DNA of 34,442 bases from a virus. Shown in pieces: positions 6,814-12,460 of this stretch. The stretch lies in IMG/VR virus record IMGVR_UViG_3300031566_000204, positions 1 through 34,442 of that record, one strand, 5' to 3'. The notes under the pieces were generated by a model. It was not told the DNA's origin, did no database searches, and saw nothing but the letters and a program-made list of their open reading frames with translations. The position numbers and the translations under genes were made by a program. Every line of letters begins with the position of its first letter. Within the stretch, counting starts at the first letter, position 1.

Positions 6814-6997
6814 ACTGCCTCCCGAAATGCTTTATGTTTAGCTTAAATAGAGGTATGACAACTTCGTTTAAATGTCTGCAAATGTCGTGGCATAACATTG
6901 CCGTATCTCTATCTGTTTTCATATTAGCAAGCATCAGCCTGCCGTATTCGTTACTCTGCCGTCTAATTTCGTTTGCTATTTCCATTTTTACGCTCAT
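6803..6997 (-). CDS. Small helical hypothetical protein
   Basis: A 64-aa protein, ATG 6997 behind AAAGGGGG. Charged and helical (MEIANEIRRQSNEYGRL) with a short hydrophobic stretch VVIPLFKLNI. It is the first gene after the structured gap at 7000-7285 and overlaps the YopX-like gene by 11 bp. No family recognised. Confidence 0.45.
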   Translation of the reverse strand: MSVKMEIANEIRRQSNEYGRLMLANMKTDRDTAMLCHDICRHLNEVVIPLFKLNIKHFGRQYGK

Positions 6998-7077
6998 TTT
7001 TTTATCCCCCTTTGGTTTTCTACCACCCAGTGAGGGGCATACATTTTACTACTCAGGGAGTGTTCTGTTAGATTTTA

Positions 7078-7261
7078 GGCAGGGATAACACCCTTAGTAA
7101 TTCTGCTACCCCTGCGCTTGCAGGTATTACACCTGCGTATTTTGAGGCAGGGGCAGGATTTGCACCTGCAACGCCATTATGTATCCAAATGTAGAAAACT
7201 AACGGCTCAGCTGTTTACAACACTACATTTACCTTATGTTACCTATTTCCATCACCCTGCC
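7078..7261 (-). ncRNA. Structured RNA candidate with tRNA-like features
   Basis: The 290-bp gap 6998-7285 has no convincing gene but dense pairing on the minus strand. GGCAGGG (7261-7255) can close with CCCTGCC at 7152-7146 or with another CCCTGCC at 7084-7078. After the 5' strand come TG, a D-arm-like ATG-GAAATAGGTAA-CAT, a long hairpin (AAATGTAG with CTACATTT), and a T-arm-like hairpin GCAGG-TGCAAAT-CCTGC abutting CCCTGCC. A second hairpin GCAGGT-GTAAT-ACCTGC follows. The 116-nt version is too long for a tRNA, lacks a 5-bp/7-nt anticodon arm and has TGC rather than TTC in the T loop, so it may be a tRNA mimic, a decayed tRNA or an unrelated RNA. Confidence 0.4.
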
Positions 7262-7285
7262 ATATTTTCAAAGAGCTAAAAACTG

Positions 7286-7459
7286 CTAATCTTCTAAAAA
7301 ATAAATAATTTCTTCAGTATCAATATTGTTGACAGTGTTTATTTTTTCGCATATTTTTCTTACTTGTTGTTTTTCTCTTTTATTAATCGTCCTATCATTG
7401 TAATTACAGTTTCTTTCTATCTTCAAAATTGCTAAAACTTCATTTGTTAAGTCTATCAT
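7286..7459 (-). CDS. Small hypothetical protein
   Basis: A 57-aa protein from ATG 7459 (MIDLTNEVLAIL), six bases after GGAGG; a TTG further upstream is less likely. Charged and probably all helical, ending NNIDTEEIIYFLED. Located just before the structured RNA region. No family recognised. Confidence 0.45.
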   Translation of the reverse strand: MIDLTNEVLAILKIERNCNYNDRTINKREKQQVRKICEKINTVNNIDTEEIIYFLED

Positions 7460-7513
7460 CTCAAACCTCCTCAAACTTTCCCCCGCCCACCCTAACAGAC
7501 GGGGGTCTCAAAA

Positions 7514-7531
7514 CCGCAGGATTAACTGCGG
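7514..7531 (-). terminator. Terminator-like hairpin at the end of the 128-aa gene
   Basis: On the minus strand CCGCAG (7531-7526) pairs with CTGCGG (7519-7514), followed by TTTTG. It overlaps the stop region of the upstream gene. A GC-rich second hairpin (CCCCCG with CGGGGG) lies just downstream at about 7483-7505. The short U-tract suggests a weak or partial terminator. Confidence 0.4.
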
Positions 7532-7908
7532 GAAATTGTTTTACTTTTTAATTTTTCAATAATAAGTTTTGCCAAACAATCTGCTGTTTCTTGAAACTTA
7601 TCATAGCGAAAACTTTTTAAATAAATATGTGCGCTATCTCCAGCATATGGCAATTCACCATTCATAGATATAAACCCTGATTTTCCGTTTATTATTATAT
7701 CATCACTATTTCTATGTTCATAAACGCAAAAGGTAAAATCCTTTGATTTTTTGCTACACATAAAAGTAATTCCACATTCTCTGCAATTACTAAAAACCCC
7801 AACATAAACATCAATGTCTTTATGTTTTTTTAGTTCCTTATTCTTCTTTAAAAGCTTTAACACTTTTAATCCTATTTCTAGTCCGCTACTTAATTTTATT
7901 TGTTTCAT
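7522..7908 (-). CDS. Hypothetical protein with a possible metal site
   Basis: A 128-aa protein, ATG 7908 behind GGAGGAAGG. Strand-rich middle with CRECGITFMC followed by FTFCVYEHRNSDD, and a helical C-terminus (ETADCLAKLIIEKLK). The cysteine spacing (CxxCx5C) could bind a metal. It is well separated from both neighbours and followed by a small hairpin. No family recognised. Confidence 0.5.
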   Translation of the reverse strand: MKQIKLSSGLEIGLKVLKLLKKNKELKKHKDIDVYVGVFSNCRECGITFMCSKKSKDFTFCVYEHRNSDDIIINGKSGFISMNGELPYAGDSAHIYLKSFRYDKFQETADCLAKLIIEKLKSKTISRS

Positions 7909-7954
7909 CTCCCCTTCCTCCTGTCAGTTTTGAGTTTTGTTAATTTTCAAGGAT

Positions 7955-7970
7955 GCGCTCCGTAGAGCGC
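7955..7970 (-). other. Perfect hairpin with a UACG tetraloop
   Basis: On the minus strand GCGCTC-TACG-GAGCGC: a 6-bp stem closed by C(UACG)G, a member of the very stable UNCG tetraloop class. It lies in the 73-bp gap between two middle genes and is not followed by a U-tract, so it is more likely an mRNA processing or stability element than a terminator. Confidence 0.45.
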
Positions 7971-7981
7971 TACCTAAAAAG

Positions 7982-8230
7982 CTAATTTTTAAAAACGATA
8001 TGGTCTAAACGGCATACCGCTTTTTTAAAACCAAAGCCGTTAAGGACTTTGGCTATTCCTTCTTTTTCTGCTTTTTCAAATTTTAATTTTGGCGTAATTT
8101 CAACTTTTTTCATTTCGGTATCATTGCCAAAATCAAAATCAATATCCGTGCAATGAAAACTTCGCCAGTCTGCGCAAACAGCGGCTATTTTATTAATTAT
8201 TTCATCTCTGTTTTTTCCTGTATTTGTCAT
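7982..8230 (-). CDS. First gene of the middle operon, hypothetical
   Basis: An 82-aa protein starting at ATG 8230 (MTNTGKNRDEIINKI) behind GAAGGAG; a longer in-frame reading back to 8314 runs through the promoter and is rejected. It is helical at the N-terminus and strand-rich later (KKVEITPKLKFEK, AVCRLDHIVFKN). It is the first gene after the promoter at 8286-8314, with a 50-nt leader. The family is not recognised. Confidence 0.5.
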   Translation of the reverse strand: MTNTGKNRDEIINKIAAVCADWRSFHCTDIDFDFGNDTEMKKVEITPKLKFEKAEKEGIAKVLNGFGFKKAVCRLDHIVFKN

Positions 8231-8285
8231 TTTCCTTCTCCTTCGGTTTTGAGTTTTTTTATGAGGATTATTAACCCTCACTAAT

Positions 8286-8314
8286 AGTGTATCACAAATA
8301 TGACACAATGTCAA
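8286..8314 (-). promoter_or_regulatory. Sigma70-type promoter of the middle operon, with candidate operator
   Basis: On the minus strand, TTGACA (8314-8309), 17-bp spacer, TACACT (8291-8286), the same three features as the promoter at 3642-3670. The spacer and -10 contain GTGTCATATTTGTGATACA, which matches the motif at the other promoter in opposite orientation. The late-operon terminator lies upstream, so this starts a new transcript. The rest of the 8315-8457 gap shows nothing else convincing. Confidence 0.7.
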
Positions 8315-8436
8315 GGGTTATTTTTAGCTATTTTTAAAGTCCATTTTGAGAGAGGAAACGCCATAGAAGTTGATTTAAATCAAGTTTTGATTTTGTAGAT
8401 TTTGTGTAATTTTAGCAAAAAAATAATGCTTGCCCT

Positions 8437-8456
8437 TCCTTATATATATATAAGGA
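8437..8456. repeat. 20-bp perfect palindrome
   Basis: TCCTTATATATATATAAGGA is a perfect inverted repeat with an alternating TA core, immediately behind the U-tract of the late terminator. It could extrude, bind a dimeric protein, or simply be the low-melting end of the terminator. Confidence 0.6.
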
Positions 8457-8457
8457 T

Positions 8458-8495
8458 AAAAAAAACCCCCCGCCGCTATGCAGGACGGCGAGGGG
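8458..8495 (-). terminator. Strong intrinsic terminator ending the late operon
   Basis: On the minus strand CCCCTCGCCG (8495-8486) pairs with CGGCGGGGGG (8475-8466), a 10-bp stem with one U-G wobble and a 10-nt loop, followed by eight T. It lies 28 bp after the last lysis-cassette gene and before the middle promoter. Confidence 0.9.
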
Positions 8496-8523
8496 ATTAC
8501 TGCCACGGAGGAGGTCTCAATGA

Positions 8524-8802
8524 CTATGTTTTGTTTTTTTCCAGTCCAGCCCTAATGCCGAAGACGGCTAACCCACTTACAATTAATGTACCGCCTTCAC
8601 TTTGTATCACAGTACCAATCCAGTCGGCAAAAGCGCCGACAGTTTCAAGCCCAGTAAAACTATCCACGATTTTTGCCGTACCTTGTAAGACAAGGATTGC
8701 GCCTGCGAAATATGACTTTTTGCCTTTTAAAAAGTTTTGCATTTTTGCAAACATAACCTTATACTTTTTTGGCGTTAGCAAATTTATTAGGAATTTTTTC
8801 AC
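8524..8802 (-). CDS. Small membrane protein, holin candidate
   Basis: A 92-aa protein. I prefer GTG 8802 because it overlaps the previous stop in a GTGA arrangement; later in-frame ATGs (MFAKMQ) are alternatives. A basic N-terminus (LTPKKYK, FLKGKKSYF) leads to two hydrophobic segments, FAGAILVLQGTAKIV and GGTLIVSGLAVFGIRAGL. Small phage proteins of this form (FLKGKK.Y then two hydrophobic segments ending R.G..K) commonly lie in lysis cassettes. Holin function is inferred from size, topology and the endolysin nearby. It is the last gene before the late terminator. Confidence 0.5.
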   Translation of the reverse strand: MKKFLINLLTPKKYKVMFAKMQNFLKGKKSYFAGAILVLQGTAKIVDSFTGLETVGAFADWIGTVIQSEGGTLIVSGLAVFGIRAGLEKNKT

Positions 8803-9107
8803 TGTATTTTTTCGCCCCAATTTTTACCAAGAAATTTATTTAGCGTTGTGATAATTGCGTCAATCGCAAAGCCGATTATTTTTTCCTCAAGCCATTCGGG
8901 CATAATGGGGATATTAATCAGCTTATTGATTATTGAAACCGCTAACTGCTTTTTATCAGCGCCATTAAATCCTTCCTTAATCGCCTCAAACTCAACGCTT
9001 TTTATTGCAGCGGGTATGTACTTTATACCACCCTCTTTGATATCCTCTGCCAATTCTTTTGAGGATTTAATCAATTCATCTGCTTTTGCTTCATAGTCTA
9101 TTGCCAT
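8799..9107 (-). CDS. Conserved hypothetical protein of the lysis cassette
   Basis: A 102-aa protein from ATG 9107 (MAIDYEAKADEL) behind GGTGGG; a GTG at 9116 is an alternative. The N-terminal half is charged and helical. The C-terminal part reads INIPIMPEWLEEKIIGF then AIDAIITTLNKFLG, a moderately hydrophobic amphipathic region recognisable from short phage proteins next to holins, but without a named function. Overlaps the 48-aa gene upstream and the holin candidate downstream. Confidence 0.5.
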   Translation of the reverse strand: MAIDYEAKADELIKSSKELAEDIKEGGIKYIPAAIKSVEFEAIKEGFNGADKKQLAVSIINKLINIPIMPEWLEEKIIGFAIDAIITTLNKFLGKNWGEKIQ

Positions 9108-9237
9108 TTTTCCCACCTTCCTTTTTTTTATTTTTCCGCCTGCCGAACAATCTAAAATTATGAAACTGCAAACGGATTTTAAAGCTTAATTTCTTTATAC
9201 CAAATTTACTAGCAGTTTTTAAAATACTTTCAATCAT
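9091..9237 (-). CDS. 48-aa basic peptide coupled to the endolysin gene
   Basis: ATG 9237 overlaps the endolysin TGA (ATGA arrangement), and the reading frame runs to TGA 9091-9093, overlapping the next gene by 17 bp. The product starts MIESILKTASKFGIKKLSFK and is strongly basic in its second half (GRRKNKKKEGGK). No transmembrane segment. It fills what would otherwise be a 126-bp gap in a tightly packed cassette. No homologue recognised, so it may not be expressed. Confidence 0.4.
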   Translation of the reverse strand: MIESILKTASKFGIKKLSFKIRLQFHNFRLFGRRKNKKKEGGKNGNRL

Positions 9238-9722
9238 TTTCGTAACTCAAAATGTAACAAATCGTCAAAGCCGTTGTTCGCAAAATCATTATCGCTATCC
9301 CAGTCCCCACCCCAAATTACGCTATGCTCTATAAAGCCAATTAATTTTAAAAAGAATGCGCACGCTTTAATTATACCGGCAAAATAGTAGAATTTAGCCC
9401 GCGCCTTTATTAACTTTGAAAGTTCTGCGTAAGTAAGAATGTTAAAATCTTTGGGGATAGTTCCCCATTCATAGGGAATAGGGTCAGGCGATGCGTCTAC
9501 TGCCCACGATTTTAAACGTTTAGGAGGGTCTATGTTATGTTTACTGTCGGGATATCTAACCTTACTATTGCCATTTTCAAACGCTTTGTTTTGCTCAAAT
9601 TCGCCACGTTCGCCCCATAATATCTTAATCGGGAAAATCTTAACTGCTAATTTAAAAACCATTTGCAAATCTTTATGGCAGGTTTCAAGTTTTTTTAAAT
9701 CTCTATCGGTAAAATTTGGCAT
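9234..9722 (-). CDS. Endolysin, M15C L-Ala-D-Glu / D-Ala-D-Ala-type peptidase
   Basis: A 162-aa single-domain enzyme, ATG 9722 behind GAGGCG. The zinc site of the VanY/M15 family is visible: SKHN (His62), SWAVDASPDPIPY (Asp76) and, at the C-terminus, WGGDWDSDNDFANNGF then DDLLHFEL (Glu/His; His157). GGDWD....F.D..HFEL is characteristic of the M15C phage endolysins such as that of T5 and of Listeria Ply500. LLH replaces the usual LPH. It cleaves peptidoglycan stem peptides at lysis. No signal peptide, so it needs a holin. No separate cell-wall-binding domain, which is more usual for phages of Gram-negative hosts. Confidence 0.88.
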   Translation of the reverse strand: MPNFTDRDLKKLETCHKDLQMVFKLAVKIFPIKILWGERGEFEQNKAFENGNSKVRYPDSKHNIDPPKRLKSWAVDASPDPIPYEWGTIPKDFNILTYAELSKLIKARAKFYYFAGIIKACAFFLKLIGFIEHSVIWGGDWDSDNDFANNGFDDLLHFELRK

Positions 9723-9726
9723 AATT

Positions 9727-10008
9727 TTATCGCCTCAAAAGCAATTTAATTTCAGATTGCCCTTGCATTAAATGTTGCTGATTTGTTTCCAATTTAGCAA
9801 CGTTTAAATTTATAGTGTCTATTTGGTTTTTGTTTTCTCTGATTAAAATAAAATTATTTTTAGTGTCCTCATATTTTAGGTTATTTTTGGCAACAAAAAA
9901 AGCGGTTCCATAAAGGCCTCCAATGATTATAGACAAAACACCTAAAAATAAAACAATAGTTTTTAAAGATACGTTGTTTTTTTCTATGAAATTATTAACT
10001 GCGCACAT
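9727..10008 (-). CDS. Membrane-anchored coiled-coil protein (spanin-like candidate)
   Basis: A 93-aa protein, ATG 10008. A short cytoplasmic N-terminus, one transmembrane helix (TIVLFLGVLSIIIGGLYGTA), then a Gln/Asn-rich coiled coil (ENKNQIDTINLNVAKLE to QSEIKLLLRR). This topology, directly before the endolysin, is that of an inner-membrane spanin or other lysis accessory protein. No lipoprotein partner is found in the cassette. Overlaps the upstream membrane gene by 14 bp. Confidence 0.5.
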   Translation of the reverse strand: MCAVNNFIEKNNVSLKTIVLFLGVLSIIIGGLYGTAFFVAKNNLKYEDTKNNFILIRENKNQIDTINLNVAKLETNQQHLMQGQSEIKLLLRR

Positions 10009-10441
10009 CTTTCCCCCTTATCCAGTCTAAAGTTTTTTTGAACATAACAAATAGGAGAAAAACATAAGGCGTATATTCTGCTAAAATCATAGAAGTTAGT
10101 CTATCTTTTAACAAGCCGTGATATGAAAGTAATATATCTATATTGCAAAAAATAGCAGATATAATCCAAAAATAACAATATATTTTTAACGAACCCAAAG
10201 AGTATTTTGCAGTTTTTAAAAACCTATTATGTAATGGAATATATTTTTCTGATAATCCTTTGTGAAATTGCTCATAACGACCGTAGTATATTTTTTCTCT
10301 TAAATATAATCCTAAAACAATTAATGCAATTATGCTATTTCTATTAAAAAGTAAAACATACCAACAAAGATTTTCCCCTGCAAAAATAGAGTGTAGAGGT
10401 TTTAACATTATAGCCGTTATGAGCAAAATTACTGTCCACAT
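9995..10441 (-). CDS. Multi-pass membrane protein
   Basis: A 148-aa protein, ATG 10441, with about four hydrophobic segments: WTVILLITAIMLKPL, SIIALIVLGLYL, IYCYFWIISAIFCNIDILL and TPYVFLLFVMFKKTL. A loop rich in basic and aromatic residues separates the second and third. Placed between the tail genes and the lysis genes. It could be a holin or a superinfection/exclusion protein; no family is recognised. Confidence 0.5.
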   Translation of the reverse strand: MWTVILLITAIMLKPLHSIFAGENLCWYVLLFNRNSIIALIVLGLYLREKIYYGRYEQFHKGLSEKYIPLHNRFLKTAKYSLGSLKIYCYFWIISAIFCNIDILLSYHGLLKDRLTSMILAEYTPYVFLLFVMFKKTLDWIRGKDVRS

Positions 10442-10452
10442 ATTAATTCCTT

Positions 10453-10605
10453 TTAAGGATTTGTTGGGGGCAGAGTAGTGCCAGGCGGTTCTTGTATTTC
10501 CAACTTAGCCCCATTAGCATTTGCCACTTCAACAAGTTTTTGAATGCTATCAACGCACCACCCTACTTGCGCTTTTAGCCCCTTTATTTCTTCTTCGTTT
10601 GCCAT
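10453..10605 (-). CDS. 50-aa hypothetical protein
   Basis: ATG 10605 with AAGGAG eight bases upstream. The product MANEEEIKGLKAQVGWCVDS continues as a short helix and ends in a Pro/Thr-rich tail (EPPGTTLPPTNP). The good ribosome-binding site and tight fit between neighbours support a real gene. Function unknown. Confidence 0.5.
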   Translation of the reverse strand: MANEEEIKGLKAQVGWCVDSIQKLVEVANANGAKLEIQEPPGTTLPPTNP

Positions 10606-10660
10606 TCTTTTTTCTCCTTAACTTACTTTCAAAAAGCAACTCCACTTTTTCAAAGCAAGT

Positions 10661-10882
10661 TTAGTTTTTATTTTTCCTTTCAGAAATTTCCATATCCTTT
10701 TTTAATTCAAAATCAATAACTTTATTTACAAAATAATCCGCTATTTTTTCAATTGCACAGCTAGCAGGAATACCATTTTTAGTTAATTTATTTAAGATTT
10801 TTTCTGCCGTTTCAATTTTGCAATTAAGTAACCTTGCAACTATTTCAAAGTGTTCTTTTATCGGTTCAATTCTACCGTACAT
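10661..10882 (-). CDS. Small helical hypothetical protein
   Basis: A 73-aa protein whose ATG 10882 overlaps the previous stop as TAATG, suggesting re-initiation. Helical, with a possible helix-turn-helix-like region (FEIVARLLNCKIETAEKIL) and a charged tail. No family recognised. Confidence 0.45.
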   Translation of the reverse strand: MYGRIEPIKEHFEIVARLLNCKIETAEKILNKLTKNGIPASCAIEKIADYFVNKVIDFELKKDMEISERKNKN

Positions 10883-11088
10883 TAAGTCTCCCTATCCGCA
10901 ATTATTTGCGGGTGTACAAAATCACTTTCAACGTCATCAAAAATATAACCCTTACTATACGTTTTTCCTTCGGTACGTTCCAAAATATCATCGTAACCAT
11001 ATTCGGTTTTTATTTTCTCCGCCATCTCTTGAGATGCTACAATTACGTTTTCTATTTTTCCTTCCTTAATTAAACAAAATATAGCCAT
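10882..11088 (-). CDS. Small tail-fibre-associated protein
   Basis: A 68-aa protein, ATG 11088 behind GGAGGCG. MAIFCLIKEGKIENVIVAS followed by a Gly-rich-free, strand-like body is reminiscent of small proteins encoded next to tail fibres (N-terminal part of fibre-assembly proteins). It lies 3 bp after the glycine-rich adhesin gene. Assignment rests mainly on position. Confidence 0.4.
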   Translation of the reverse strand: MAIFCLIKEGKIENVIVASQEMAEKIKTEYGYDDILERTEGKTYSKGYIFDDVESDFVHPQIIADRET

Positions 11089-11091
11089 AAA

Positions 11092-11793
11092 TTAACGCCT
11101 CCAATAAACTATGCAAATACCTTGTGCTCCTGCTCCCCCCGCATCGCCCGAACCCTCACCACTCGCACCGCCCGCACCATATTTGTTTCCTGCGTTTCCT
11201 GCGCCAATCGTGCCATCTCCACCTTTCCCATCAAATGCACCAAATGCTAATCCACCACCACCACCCGCACCTAAATCAACGCCACTTACACCGCCCCTAG
11301 AGTATAACCAAAATGGAAAATCTGTATTCTGCCTATTATCAACTCCTAATCCGCCATTTATTCCTATAGCGTTGGTTCCACTTCCACCGTTACCGCCAGT
11401 ACTAGCAGCTACTCTTCCACCGCCTCCGCTACCACCGTTTCCCCCGATCCCTGCAGTTCTGTTTCCTGCGTATCCTCCGTAAGCAATTATGTTACTCCCA
11501 AAAGAAGTATCGCTACCGTTACCGCCATCTGCACCGCCTACACCACCTGACCCGCCTGCACCTATTGTAATGATTGTAATGCCCGAAACAAAGATATTTA
11601 CACGTTCTATAATTAAACCTGACCCGCCAGCAACTCCAACACTGCCCGATGAGTCTCCACTACCGCCTCCACCTCCACCTATCATTAAAATGTTATAATA
11701 ATCAACCCCCGATTTAGGCGTAAAACTTCCACTGGAAGTAAATACTTCCGAAAATACTTTGCCAGTAATCATATCAAAAACGTCTATTGCCAT
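11092..11793 (-). CDS. Glycine-rich tail adhesin
   Basis: A 233-aa protein, ATG 11793 behind AGAGG. A short N-terminal sandwich-like region (TGKVFSEVFTSSGSFTPKSG) introduces long glycine-rich tracts (IGGGGGGSGDSSG; GGNGGSGGGG; GAGGGGGLAFG; GGAGAQG) ending in ICIVYWRR. The FTSSG.F+ lead followed by Gly tracts and a terminal (G)..IVRW-type strand is the pattern of phage glycine-rich adhesins, which may form polyglycine II bundles at fibre tips as in S16 gp38. Likely host-binding. The mirror-strand proline-rich frame is a shadow. Confidence 0.65.
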   Translation of the reverse strand: MAIDVFDMITGKVFSEVFTSSGSFTPKSGVDYYNILMIGGGGGGSGDSSGSVGVAGGSGLIIERVNIFVSGITIITIGAGGSGGVGGADGGNGSDTSFGSNIIAYGGYAGNRTAGIGGNGGSGGGGRVAASTGGNGGSGTNAIGINGGLGVDNRQNTDFPFWLYSRGGVSGVDLGAGGGGGLAFGAFDGKGGDGTIGAGNAGNKYGAGGASGEGSGDAGGAGAQGICIVYWRR

Positions 11794-11805
11794 TTTTTTA
11801 CCTCT

Positions 11806-12459
11806 TTAAACCAAAACTTTTAAATCTATTTGGATTTGTACAACGCCCTGCGTTGCAACGTTTAAATTTGCGCCAACGCTTTTAGCAGTAATTTTTAAAG
11901 TCGTTGGGTTTGTCATATCAAAGATACCGCCATAGCGATGATGCGCCCCGACATCTGTCGCTACTGCTTGAAAAACGTCAAAATCGTAACTCAATTTGTT
12001 TAAATCCCCGGTAACTCCGCACCCGATTTGATAAGCCGTTATCCCACCGCCTAAAAATTGAGTGTCGTGTTTTACAAAAGTGTCGGTTACTCTTGTTTTT
12101 GCAGGCAGAGTAAATAAATCAATGGTATTCGTAAGTCCTGCAGTAGCAAAATCCGAATATGTTTTAGTAATTTTAGTATAAATACCACCCGCCGCAGTTA
12201 AACCAATTTCTCCTATGACAGTATTGGGGGTCCCGATGCGCACTATTTTAATAGTTCGGTTTTCTGTAATGTATAAATCCCCGATGGGCGCAGGCACTTC
12301 GCCAACGTCAGCCGAGCCGTCTACTATCTTATTACCAGTCGCTCTATCGTACGGCACAAGTTTACCAACATAGCCGACATCTTCCAATACTTGATTAAGC
12401 GTTGAGCTTTCAAGTATTTGCAAAAGTTGAAATAAAGTATATATCGCTGATTTTGCCAT
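11806..12459 (-). CDS. Tail or fibre structural protein
   Basis: A 217-aa protein from ATG 12459 (MAKSAIYTLFQLL), with GGAG ten bases upstream; a TTG at 12477 is less likely. The body is beta-rich with VPAPIGDLYITENRTIKIVRIG and a C-terminal stretch GVVQIQIDLKVLV. It lies between the hub protein and the glycine-rich adhesin. No named family; receptor-binding complex membership is inferred from position. Confidence 0.5.
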   Translation of the reverse strand: MAKSAIYTLFQLLQILESSTLNQVLEDVGYVGKLVPYDRATGNKIVDGSADVGEVPAPIGDLYITENRTIKIVRIGTPNTVIGEIGLTAAGGIYTKITKTYSDFATAGLTNTIDLFTLPAKTRVTDTFVKHDTQFLGGGITAYQIGCGVTGDLNKLSYDFDVFQAVATDVGAHHRYGGIFDMTNPTTLKITAKSVGANLNVATQGVVQIQIDLKVLV

Positions 12460-12460
12460 C

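Noticed and set aside
8603-8613. Third operator-like TGTATCAC inside the holin-candidate gene
   Set aside because: Only the half-site matches, it is inside a coding region and no promoter elements surround it.
11111-11482. Proline-rich plus-strand frame opposite the adhesin
   Set aside because: It is the antisense of glycine codons in the adhesin (GGN read as CCN); no independent support.
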